From Cyanophora paradoxa (lineage: Eukaryota; Glaucocystophyceae; Cyanophorales; Cyanophoraceae): a DNA stretch of 64,000 nt. The number at the start of each line of letters is the position of its first letter. Position 1 is the stretch's first letter. The stretch is from positions 124,001-188,000 of the forward strand of contig QPMI01000116.1 in the NCBI GenBank assembly GCA_004431415.1. Direction: 5' to 3'. The notes under the pieces were generated by a model. That model did not search any database and had not been told where the DNA came from. It saw nothing but the letters and a program-made list of their open reading frames with translations. Both the position numbers and the translations under genes were made by a program. Below are positions 46,114-57,500 of the stretch, piece after piece.

Positions 46114-49100
46114 CTAGAGCGCCGCCGCGAGCGCCGCCGCGGCCACCGCGGCGCTCAGCAGCAGGCCAAGGAGGCCCTGCGACGACACAGGCTCGGCTCG
46201 ACTGGGCGGGAGCAGTCGAGTGATCAACAGCGTACCGCCGGGGTGGACGCGGCAGTGGCGGCGCTGGGCCAGTAGCCGGTGCTCGGGACGACCGGCGACG
46301 CCGCCGCTGAGAACTTGAAGGCCTGCGCAGGGGGAGGGAGCCGCGGCTGGGACCGGCGCGCGGCGCAGCGAGCGGCCGGGCGCAGCGGGCGGTCTACGCG
46401 CACGTTGCGGAGGACGATGGGGGCGAAGCCGTCGGGCTCCAGGCGGACGCTGTACTGCTGGGAGCCTCAGCCCAAGCCTAAGCCAAGGACGAGCCTAAGA
46501 CGTACCGGATCGCCGGCCTTGAAGAGGAGGAGGCCCCGCCGCGCCAGCGCCACCGCCGGCGGCGCTGCGCAGCCGCTCAGCGGGGGCGCCGCCAGGCGTC
46601 CTCGGAGGGGTACGCAGCACCGAACGTGAGGACGGGGGGCGGGCCGTTGACCTTGGCCCCCGGCGCCTCGGCCCGCTCGCCCGTCGCCTCGTTCCAGACG
46701 ACCACCTTGACCGCCTGCCCGACCTGCACGGGGAATGGGCGGGAGGAAGGGAAAGGGCGGGCGGGGAGGGCGCCTTCAGCAGGCCCTCCACGGGGAGAGA
46801 GACCGAGCCGCCCTGCGGGCGTTCCCGGAGCGCGGTTCGCGGTCGCGCGCCGGAGCGTTCGTTTGGCAATTCAGGGCCGGGCCCCGCCCACCTGGGCCCC
46901 CGAGAGGGTCTGGCCGTCGGAGAACTTGATGGCGTAGATGACCAGCCCGGTCAGCGTGTCCTGCGGGACGAAGGGGCGGCTTTCAAGCGAACGAAGCTTC
47001 AGAGGATGCGAAAGTTCGCACTGTAAAGGTCGAGACGTTGTACTGTGGGATGGGGCAGCCGTAGACGTCAGCTCAGCCCAAGGCCGATGGAAAGAGACTC
47101 AGAGAGCAGCAGAAGCTCCCGCACGCACGTTCTTGCCACCGATGCTGACCACCCCGGTCGCGATCGCATCCTTGAAAACATCCTGCGGGGCCGGGCGGCG
47201 GTGTTAATGTTAATGGTCGGGGGGCGGCCTGGCCGCGAGCGGGCGGGTCCAACGGGATGCGAACCAGCGCGGGGAGGGGGCTCGGGGTGGGGGACGTCGC
47301 GGCGGGCGGAGGCGGGGGGGTAGAGGGCGCGGGCGCCTCGCTGCGGGGTCCAAGGCATGAGATCGGGAGCGGAGGAAGAGGGCGTGAACGAAGGGGGAGT
47401 GAGCGAGCGGGGGCGAACAAGGAGCGGGGGGAGGCGCGAACGAGAGAGTGACATACACATGAGAACAGGGGAAGGAGGGAAGCAGGGCGGACCGTGGGAG
47501 AGGAAGGCGGGGAGGGGGGGGGGGGGGGCGAAGGGGAAGGGGATTGGTGTAGGAGGTAGAGGGGGGGGGAGGGGGGAGGAGTGACGGGGGTATCGAACGG
47601 ACCTGGGGGATGGCGACGGTGATGGTGACGGGGAGGCTGACGGGGAGTGGGAGGGGGAGGGGGAGGGGGACGGGGATGGGCTGCGCGAGAGGATTCACGT
47701 TGAGTTCCGTGCAGAGAAGGCGGCAGCGGCAGCGACGGCGGCTCACCTGGGGGACGGAGTCACGGCGGCGGCGCAGGTGCCCGCGGGAACTTCGGAGGGG
47801 GCCGAACGAGGAGTCAATCAACGACAGTCTCCGAATTGCGATCGCGAGAAGGGGAGCGCCGGCCGGCCGGGCGCACCCGCCGTGGCGGTGGCGTTCATTC
47901 CATTGTAGGTCCGGTTGCCCTGAAACGGGTCCGAGACGAAGATGACGAGCATCTGGCTGCCGGCGTCAGTCGTGTTGTACGTGCCGGTCGTGTTGCCGAA
48001 CGCAGCCAACTTGACGACGGCAGCCTCCCCCGGGCGGGCCGCCGGGATCAGCTCGAAGACCTAAGATCGATCGATCGATCGATCGGAGCCGCGAGCGGAC
48101 GATACGTTGGGGGGGGGGGGGGGATGGTGAGGGGGGGTACAGCAGAGCGCTCACATGGACGATGTCGCACATTTCCTCGACGCCGATGGTCAGGTCATAG
48201 TACTCCAGGTCGACGCCGGAGACGCTGAGGGAGACGCGGCTCCCCGCGAGGCAGGGGGAGGAGGGGTCCAGCTTCGCGTGCCTGTACCCGCCCGGGCTCG
48301 CTCGCGGCGCGCGGCGCTCCCCGTGGCAAGGACGGGGCGCGGGGCGCGGAGCGGACCAGAAGCGCATGAGGCTGGTGTTGTAAGCGGGCAAGAGGATCGG
48401 TGACTGCACCCCCGGCAGGACGCTGACGTTCGAGAACATGACCTCGTAGGGGGCACGAAGGCCCACGCCGATGGCGGCCGCGGCGGGGGGGCTCGCCGTT
48501 GCTGCAGAAGGGCGTTAGCTCTGACACGCGGGGCTAGGCTACGAGTGGCGACGACCATCAGAAGCCACGCTCTTGTACGTCGCGTTGAATCTGATGACCA
48601 CGGGGTCGTTGGGGGCGCAAGGTTTGTTGCCGATCACAAGCATCGTGTTCGAAGTGCTCGTGAAAGTCAGCGGGATCGCGGATTCGTTGAAAATGCGACG
48701 GGCCAGAAGAATCGATGCGCCTAGGTCGACCACCTGTACATGTCGAGCACGCGCGGTGGTGAGCTCGAGCGCTGGCAGCTACAGGTCGCGGGCGTATGCA
48801 GACGCGCCCGTATGAAATCCGCTCCTTCGGGCCCGGAGCCGACCGAGTTGAACGTTAGCTGGACGCGGTCGTTCTCGTTCTCCGCCGTGATTGTCCTGCG
48901 ACGCCGATGACCCATTCGGCCCTGCCCCAGCTGAGGCTTCAGCTCACGAACCAGATGGCCATGTCGGATCTCTCATTCGTTGTGACGTTGGCTATGATGT
49001 CGCGCGGTGTCGCCGTAGCGATGTAGCCTCCGGGGCCGACTCCGGTGTACGTGATGGCCGCGGAAGCTGCAGCAACGGCGAGGGCGATGCACAGCGCCCG

Positions 49101-49118
49101 TAGCGCGAGGTGCGCCAT
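46114..49118 (-). CDS. Secreted, putatively GPI-anchored glycoprotein, unknown family
   Basis: Begins with a clear signal peptide (MAHLALRALCIALAVAAASA, exon 49118-48948) followed by ITYTGVGPGGYIATATPRD. It ends with a hydrophobic tail after small residues (TPA|GLLGLLLSAAVAAAALAA..L, stop TAG 46114-46116), the layout of a GPI signal. In between, exons encode beta-rich, N-glycosylation-prone stretches: RVQLTFNSVGSGPEGADF, FNESAIPLTFTSTSNTMLVI, APYEVMFSNVSVLPGVQSP, GNTTGTYNTTDAGSQMLVIF, TLTGLVIYAIKFSDGQTLSG, VQVGQAVKVVVWNEATGE. I recognise no named domain. Introns are short with G-rich plus-strand sequence. The start lies only 130 bp from the RAD17 start on the other strand. Some exon joins, for example exon 1/2, are not settled. 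Confidence 0.62.
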
Positions 49119-49248
49119 GCTAGCACTGCCTGGCTCCGGAAGAACACTTCGTTCGCAGACAGGTCGGCGCAAAAAAAGAACGTTGGCCGATGCCGCGGAG
49201 AGGGAGCTCACCGGCGGCGTCCTCGTCGTCGTCGGAGGTGCGTGGCAG

Positions 49249-52200
49249 ATGCGCCGGGGCGAGCGTTCGCGCTCCGCCCACGGCCTGAGAGCTGCGCAGA
49301 CGGAGGACGAAAGCGGGCTCGCGGGGCGACTCGCCAACGAAAGCAGCGCAAGGAAGCGTCCCGCGCGGTCGCGGGGAGCTATCAAGGAGCCCGCGACGCC
49401 GCCCGCACGCGCGACGAGAGGCGCTGCGAAGTTGGCAGCTTCCGGGCGCAAGCAGCGGGAGGAGGAGCGAACAGAAGGATCCTCTACGGAGGACGAGAGC
49501 GCGGCTGCGACCTCTGCAGCAGCAGCGGCAGCGTCCCCCGCGCGGAGGAGCGCACGCTCCGGGGCCGCAGCAGCGAAGAAGGGCGCGCGAGCGGCCACCG
49601 AAGCGGAATCCAAGCCCGCATCGCCAGCGCCGGCGAGCAGCCGCGCGCGGAGGGCGGCGGCGCGAGCGGCGGCGCCCGGCAGCCCGTCCGCCTCGCCCGC
49701 GCGTGCTTCGAGGGCGCGCGGCGCGGCGAGCGAGCGGCCGCCGGCGAAGCGGCGGCGCCTGCGCCGCAACGCCGGAGGAGGCGACGACGATGACGAGGAC
49801 GAAGAAGACGAGAAGGACGAGGAAGCGACCGGCGGCGGCGGGGACGCGCCGGAAGCAGCGCCGGCGCCCCCCGCGGAACCCTCACCGCCGCCGCCGGCGG
49901 CGCGGCGGCGCGGGGCAGCGGCGGCAGCGGCAGCGGTGGCGACGAAGCGGCGGGGCGGAAAGAAGGCGTCGGCGGGGAGCGAGGACGGGGAGGGGGGTAG
50001 CGGAGAAGGATCCGCCGCGTCGTCCCCCGCGCCTCAGCTGAGCTTCGTGCGCGCGCTGCGCTCCCCGGCCAAGCGGCAGGCGGCCGCGGCTCCGGCGCCC
50101 GCGGCGGCCCCCGCCTGGGTGCTACCGCGGCGGAGGCCCGGGGGTACTCAGGCGGCCCCCGCCCTGCGCCCGCCCCGCTCCTCCTCCGCCGTCCTCGAAG
50201 GTCATCGAGCTCTCGTCGAGCAGCAGCGGGGACGAGGTCGCCGACGACTCGGAGGCGGAGGAGGCGGAGGAAGAGGAGGAGGAGAAGAAGCCCAGGGCGC
50301 CTGCGGCTCCGCCGGCGGCGGCGGCGGCGCCCGGCCCCGCCGCCACCACAACAATCGAAGCCCTCTGGCGCCGCGCCGCCGCCCGCCGCCCCGCGGGGCC
50401 CCCGCCCGCTCCCGCGCCCCCGCCCCCGCCCTCCTCCTCCTCCTCGTCCGCCTCCGCGCTGCGGGGGGCGGCGCACGCGCGGCCGTGGGTGGAGGCCCAC
50501 GCCCCGCGGGTCGAGGACGACCTCGCCGTCCACAGGCGCAAGGTGCGTGGGTGGGGCGCGGTGGGGCGTGGTAGGGGAGGCGGCGCCTTCTTGTAGCGGG
50601 CCTACAAGCTTCTTGTAGCGGGCCCGCCTTCTTGCATAAGCCTCGTCGTCTTGTCTTTTTAGAGTATAAGCGGGCCCTTATATATGGACGAGCCTCGGCC
50701 CTCCTTAGCGCTTCTAAACAGGCACTGGCTTCTTTGCGAGCTTCTCAGCTCTTTAGCGAGCTTCTCAGCGCCGCTGATCGGGCCGCGCCTCGCGTCAGGT
50801 CGCGGAGGTGAAGGAGTGGCTGGAGCGCAACGCGGGGCCCCTCCGCGCCGGCGACCCCCGCGTGCGCCCCCCCGCCCGCCCGCCCGATAAGCATCGGGCC
50901 CTAAGCCTCAAGCCCTGTTTGGCGCCCGCCCGCCCGCCCGCCTTCCCGCCCGCCCGAGAAGCCTCGGGCCCTATCTGACGCCCCCGGGGTACAGGCCCAG
51001 CGGCTCCTGGTCCTGGCCGGGCCCCCGGGGGCCGGCAAGACCGCCACCGTGCGCCCCCAGCGCCTCGCCCCGCGTCCCTTCCCCCTGACTCTTCCCCTCC
51101 CCTTCAGGTTCGGGTGCTGGCGGCGGCGATGGGGTACGAGCTCGCCGAGTACGCCGCCCCGGCCGGCACCCACTGGCAGGCGCGCCCGCGCCCCGGTCCC
51201 GTGTTCGGCTCCGGTCCGCGCCCCTTTTCTGATTTGCATCGCAGCCCCGCGACGACGCCTCCTGGCGCGATCCCGACGCCGTTTCCGTGCGCCCTGTACC
51301 CCCTTCCCGTCCCGCCCCGCATAACTCACGGTACCCCTTTACAGGTCCCCTACGAGGCCCGGGTACCCTCCTTCCGGGACTTCCTCCTCCGCTCCCACAA
51401 GCGCGTACCCCCTCTCTTGCGCCCGTAACCCCCTGACGCCCCGGCAGGTACGCGCTCAGCTTCGGCCCGGGCCCCGCCGCCCCGCGCCTTCTGCTGGTCG
51501 AGGAGTTTCCCCAGGCGACCCCGTACCCCTCTCCGCTTCGTTCCCGCACCTGTTCCTCTGACGCCCCCCTTCAGCTGCCCGATCCCGGTACCCAGGAGGC
51601 CTTCCACTCGGCCGTACGAGAGTTCCTGGCCTCCGCGCGGTACCCCAGTACCCCTGGACCGCTCGCGCCCCCGTTCTTGACGCCCCTACTCCTAGGAGCC
51701 CCGCCGTCTTCGTGGTGAGCACGGAGGGGTCGGCTCCGGACCGGGACGGGGCGGGGGCGGGCTCCTCGGGCCGCCGGGGCCCCTCCTTCGACCGCCTGGC
51801 CTCCCTCGTACCCCGCGACGTGCAGTCCTCCCCCCTCGCCTCCGTCATCCAGTGCGCCCCCGGCCCGGCCCGGCCCCGCCCCCCTCGCCGTGATTAATGC
51901 CATTCTCTGCAGCTTCAACCCAATCGCGCCGACGCTCCTCACGAAGGCCCTCGAGCGCGTCGCCGCCGCCGAGGGCGTCCTGGGTACGTACCCCCTCTTT
52001 CTCGTTCTCTCGGTGAATTCGAATTCGAACGTGTACCCCCGCAGGGCTGCCGGAGGCGGCGGCGGCGGTGGAGGCGGCGCGCGACGGCGGCGACGTCCGC
52101 AGCGCCATCCACGCCCTCCAGGTACCCCCCTTCTTTTTTTTTCTGCGCCTTGGCTGTACCCCCCCTCCGCTGAGGTGCGCGGGACGCCAGTTCGCGTGCC

Positions 52201-53620
52201 GCGGGGTGGACCCGAGGCCGGCGTCGTCGCGCGGGGCGGCCGGCAGGGGTGGCGGCCGCGGGCGGGGCCGGGGCGCCCGCGGCGGCGCCTCGGCGCGGGA
52301 CGGGGCCGGGGTCCGGCGGAGGGGGCCCTCCGGGACGGGGAGGCGGCCGGCGTACCCCCCGCGGGGCGTGACGTCATGTACTCCCTCCTGCACGCGCTCG
52401 GCAAGGTCCGGGACCCGTCTGGACACGTACCCCCCGCCTACTTCCCACCCACCCCGACCGACCGTTCGCCAGGTGCTGCACTGCAAGCGGGCGCCGGCTC
52501 CGCCCGGAGCGCCCCCCGGCCCCGGGGACGCGCCCCCGCGGGGGCCCCCCGACTTTGACGTCAACCGGCTCCTCGAACGGGTATCCCCGTACCCCCTCTC
52601 CACTTCTACCCCACCCCCCGATTCCTTCCCCCCACGCAGCTGCCCGCCTCGACGTCCGCCGTCATCGCGTTCCTCCACCAGGCGCGGCCCCGCAGACGAC
52701 CGTTCCCCGTTCCTGTTGTACCCCCCCTTTGACTCCCGGAGCAGAACTACCCCCCATTCTTCGAGGAACCCGACGACTTCGCCGAGGCCGCCGAGTCCGC
52801 TGCTACCCCCCCCCTTGCACCCGTACCCCCCTGAGAACGCCTCGCTTCGTTCGCAGCGCGCTGGCGGAGGCGGACGTGCTCTCGCGCTTCGCGCTCTCGT
52901 ACGGGGGCGGCGCCGGCGTCTCGCAGGCGGCCGCCTACGCGGCGCCCCTGGCCGTGAGGGGCGTCATGGCCGCCAACTGGCACCCCGCCCGTCCAAAGTG
53001 CTTCTGTCCTATCCTCTCCCTTCTCTCTCTCTCCCTTCTTAGCGCCCCCGGGCAGGTTCCAGCCGATCACGGGCCCGCGGGTCTTCGCCAACGACCGCGC
53101 GGCGCGCGAGACGGCCGCCGCCGTGCGCGCCGCCGTCGCTACCTCTGAGGACCTCCTAGGAGCCGGGAGCGCGGCGCCCGGCCCGGCGCCGCCGCCTCCT
53201 GTGCTGCTGGAGCCCTCGGCGCTGGCGCTGGACCTGCTCCCGTACGCTGCGCTGGTGGCTGCGCGGCGGCCGGCGCCCGTCCCGCCGCCCCTGCGCGACC
53301 TGCTCCGCCGCCTCGCCTCGTACGGGTTCACGCGCTTCCCGCACGGGGCCGGCGGGGCCCCGGCGCCGGCGTGGCGCCGGCGCGCCGAGGAGGAGGCGGA
53401 GGAGGGGGAGGGGGCGGGCCTGCGCGCGCCCCCCGACCCCGCCGAGGACGGCGAGGCGGAGGCGGAGGCGGCCGAGGCCCCGCCCGAGGCCCCGCCCGAG
53501 GCGGCGGGCCCGGCCGCGGACCAAAGCGAGGCAGTGCCGAGGGCGGCGGGGGCGGCGGGGGGGCCCCGATCGCGGGCGGCGGGGGTGGAGGAGGACGAGG
53601 TGGAGGACGCGGACGACTAG
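49249..53620 (+). CDS. RAD17: RAD17/Rad24 checkpoint clamp loader
   Basis: AAA+ ATPase that loads the 9-1-1 clamp at damaged DNA. The family's entry motif is present (RPWVEAHAPRVEDDLAVHRRK|VAEVKEWLERNAG). It is followed by Walker A (LLVLAGPPGAGKTAT, about 51007-51048), ELAEYAAPAGTHWQ, Walker B (RLLLVEEFPQ, about 51487-51516), an STEG sensor segment, LQFNPIAPTLLTKALERVA and DGGDVRSAIHALQ. A helical C-terminal part and a tail VEEDEVEDADD follow (stop TAG 53618-53620). The long N-terminal region is Ala/Arg/Glu-rich and probably disordered. The ATG at 49249 is chosen because the earlier in-frame ATG (49117) overlaps the start codon of the opposite gene; the true start could differ. Several introns start GTACCCC, and at least two look GC-AG (51180, 52682). 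The stretch 50120-50200 contains an unresolved intron. Confidence 0.9.
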
Positions 53621-54592
53621 CGGGGCGCTTGCAATTGGGGGTACTTGTACCGTACTTTCGATCTCAAGCGTTCAGCCTCCCGGCTATGAATCTGTCTGCC
53701 GTGGCGCGCACGTGCCTGCCTGCCGTGTCGTCGGGCAACCTAGGATATCGATGCGGGTAGTGCACTGCGGCATGCATCACCGCAACGAAACCACGTCCGT
53801 GTCACGACGAAGACTGAGAGTCAATCGAGGGCTAGATGCGAGTGGCGACATTGGTAATCATTGATATGCAATTATAAATAGTACTAGTGTTACGTATACT
53901 AACGATGATACGCGATAAATTAGGCGATAGGTTTAATTTACGACGCCGACGGGGGCAGGCGGGGCGAGGCGAGCACGCCGGCGGCGGGCGGGCGCTCGAG
54001 GGGGGGCAGAAGGCGCGGCCGCCGCTGGGGCCCGGCCTCCCCGCCGTCTGGGCCCGGGGTACCCTCTGGAGGGGGGCCGACGTCGGCATCGGCGTCGGCG
54101 GCAGGCGGATCGACGGCCAAGATCAAGGAGGGCGGCCGCGGGCCCGGGGGGCGGGGGCGCGGCTGGCGCGGGCGCGGGGCGGCGAGGGCGGCGTGGGCCC
54201 CCCTCGAGGGCGGCCAGCAGGGGGCCGAGGTGCAGGTCGGGTACGGGCGTCGGGGCCCGGTGCTGCGGTACACCCCCGGGGGACGGAGGCCCTCGCTTGG
54301 GCCCGGGCCCGCCTCCGCCGCGGGCGGCCTTGGGATTAAGCTCTCGGCTGACGGCGGACCCGGCGGCGTCGCGGCGGGCGCGCCGCCCGCCGCCGGCGCC
54401 GCATCCTCCGAGGCGGCTTCGGAGGGGGCCGCCGCCGCGCCCGCCGCCGCGCGCAGACGCCGCCGCGCGCCTAAGGCGCGGGCCGCCTGCGCGAGAGACT
54501 TCGAATTCAGCTTTGGCTTCCGAATCCGAAGTTCGATGGCTTTGGCTCTAGATCTAGTAGCTGAGGCTGTGAAGATCTAGACTCTAGTAGAT
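53621..54592. other. Convergent region, GC-rich with open frames but no recognised gene
   Basis: The stretch after RAD17 is AT-rich (53820-53940). Then a very GC-rich block (53940-54480) has long open frames on both strands, but no family and no splice-consistent frame. It may be 3'UTR of the minus gene or an extra C-terminal exon. Confidence 0.4.
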
Positions 54593-57500
54593 TCAGCCCA
54601 CGCCGCCAGCGGAAATCTGTAGGGAATTCTAGAGTCTGAGAGGGAGTTCTGGAGGGAAGGAACGTACGAGGGCGGCGGCGCGGGCGCAGCGGAGGACGTC
54701 CACCAGCACGGCGGCGGCGAGGGCCGCGCCCGTCCCCAGCAGGAGGCCCTCGGGCCAGCCGCCGGCGCCGGCGCCGGCAGAGTCGCGCTGGGGGCCTGGG
54801 GGCGGGGGCGGCCCGGCGCGGAGGGCGAGGAGGGCGGCGGCGGCGAGGGTCTGGGCGAGGGCGGCGGCCGGGCGCAGACAGGCGTCGAGGCGGTCGGCGT
54901 AGGGGCGGGCAAAGGCCGCGAAGGCGAGGCGGGCCGCGCAGGCGCCCGCCGCGAGGGCGAGCTCCGCGACGCCGCCGGACGAGTCCCCGGCCCCTGCGCC
55001 ACTCTCAAGATTAGCATGCAGCAAAGGAGTTTGAAGTTTATAAAGGTCGAAGAAGCGAAGTTTGCTTAAAGTTTAAGAAGGCTTAAAGGAGTTCGAGTTT
55101 CGAGCCTGAAGAACCAGGAAGTTCACATTTAAAGGGTAAATTAACATCAAGCTTTAAGAGGCAGGAAGTGTAATTATAGAGGAACGTTTGAAGGAGATAT
55201 TATAAGAGTTGACGCTCTGTAAAGTTCGCGGGGCGAATGCAATCGAATGCAAGCGGACCGAGGAGGGCGCCGAGGCAGAAGCCGTGGGCGAGAGGAAGTG
55301 TAATTATAGAGGAACGTTTGAAGGAGATATCATAAAAATTAAAGCTAAAGTTTGAAGGGGCTCTGTAAATTTCGCGGGGCGAATGGAATCGAATGCAAGC
55401 GGACCGAGGAGGGCGCCGAGGCAGAGGCCGTGGGCGAGGTCGACGGCCGGCGCGGCGCGGCCGGCCGCCCTCTCGGTGGCGTAGGGCGCGAAGAACGGCG
55501 CAAGGGGCTCCAGGAGAGGCGCCAGGGAGGCGGACCCCGAGCCGCGGCCGCGGCGGCCCAGCGCCCCGGCGGACATCGCCGTGACCCCGACGGCCTGCAG
55601 GATCTGCGGGGATGGCTCAGTTTACATAAACAACTGAAACGTGGAAGCTTAGCGGTATTAATATTATATATAGTCTGAAGCTCGACGAGGCGGGAAGCTT
55701 GATTCTACTTCTAATTCTGATTTTAATCTCTTAAGAACTCACGAGGAGAACGGCGGCGGCGGCGACGAAGGGCGTGTCCGCCTCGCTGCTGCCGCCGCCC
55801 ATGGGCCGGCGCGGCAGGGCCGCCTCGCGCCCGGCGTGGAAGGCGGCCGAGAAAAAGCAGGCGGCACAGGCGGCGTACGCGAGGCGTGCGGGGAGGAGGG
55901 CGGCGGCGGGGGCGGCGCCGGCGCGGCGCGAGGAGGCGGCCTAGGCGGCGGGAGAGGAGGAGGCGGAGGAGGAGGGCGAGGCCGGCGGCCGCGCCGAGGC
56001 AGGCGAGTGCCTGCACGAACCCCCGCGCGGCCCGCGCGCTCTGCTCCAATGCCGCCGCCCCCGTCCCCGCTCCCGGATCCCTGCGTTTTGTTAGAGGATC
56101 TAGAGATCTAGAGGAGATAAAGCGAAAGATCTAGAGAGGGACGGGGGGAGTTGCGCACGGGTACGGGGGGTACGGGCATGGCGCCTCGACCGGCTGCAGG
56201 AGGGTCCACCCGAGGGGCCCGCACGCCCCGCGGAGCTGCTGGGGGGCGAGGCGGCAGCTCCTGCGAGCTCGCGATCGTCGTGATCGCAATCGCGATCGCG
56301 AAGAGTGGGGAGAGCGAAGCGAAGGTATCAAGGGCGCACGCGACGGCGGCGACGAATGGGATGTACCCCGCCGTCTCCTGCGCGGCGGCCTCGCGATCAG
56401 CGGGGAATCTAGGAAACGAGTCTCAGAGTCTGCGGGGCGCACGAGGACCGCCCAGGGCAAGGCCCCCTCGAGCCGGGGCGAAGGGGCGGGCGCGTCGCTG
56501 TGGGTCAGGAGGCTCAGCGTCGACGGGCGGCGGCCGAGACCGGAGCCGGAGTCCTCGGAACGCGCGCGGCCCGCAACGACGCGGTCCGATCCTGATCCCG
56601 TGGCGCCGTCGGCGGCGGCGCCGGCGGACGGGGCGACGCGGCTCCCGCCGGACAGGCTGCGCGGGAGGCTGCGGGGGCGGCGCTCCCGGCCCCCTCGCCG
56701 AGCCCCGCCGCCCGCCGCGGGCTCTCAGTCTTGGCCGAGGCCGAGGCCGCCGCCGCCGCCGGCTCCCGCGCGGCGCAGGCGCCGGCGAGCGCGGGACAAG
56801 GCTCGCCCCGTCCCGGCGCCCGCGGCCGCCGCGAGGGCGCGCAGGACAGCCGCAACGGCGACGGCGACGATCCAGGCCGCGCCCAGGGCCGAGGCGGCGG
56901 CTCCCAGCTCCCTACCGCCCAAGACCGCGGGGCCGGCGCCGGCGCCCGCAGGGGGAGCCGGCGGCGGGGCCCGGGGCGCCGCGTAGTCGACGATGACAAG
57001 CGTCGTCGCGTTGGCCGCCCTGAGAAGAGGAGTTGTCAGTTGGGCCTTCAATTTAGCTTAGCCGATTAATCAATTTGTTGGTCGCTCTGAGAAGGTTGCT
57101 TTTGCCTACAGGCTTTTGTTCAACTTAGAGTCAGGTTAGTTCGAATAATTAGTTCAGTTAGGTCTTTCGTTTGGGTCTAGTTTAGTTTATTCGCTTGAGG
57201 GGAAATGAAAGAAAGAAAGGGCGGACAGGTTGAGGCGGTTGGCGGCGACGAACGCGAAGAGGTAGCGTCCCGGCGGGGCCCCCGCTGCGCGCGATCGATC
57301 AATCTTAGTCTCGATCTTAGTCTTAATCTTAGTCTTTTGATCTATCTTAGTCTTAATCTTAGGGCGGGCGGGCGCACGGCGGAGGGCGATCAATCTATCT
57401 TAGTCAATCTTAGTCTCAATCTTAGTCTTGATCTTAGGGCGGGCGGGCGCACGGCGGAGGGCGAGGCGGAGGGTCGCGGACTGCTCGTGTCCGGCCAGCG

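Noticed and set aside
46630-47950. Plus-strand open frames (Arg/Gly-rich) opposite the secreted glycoprotein
   Set aside because: They are complements of the minus-strand exons and C-rich introns and have no domain content.
53938-54540. Protein-coding exons between RAD17 and the CUB/Kelch gene
   Set aside because: Open frames on both strands follow from GC content; no motif, no consistent splice sites, and a plausible stop for the minus gene exists at 54593.
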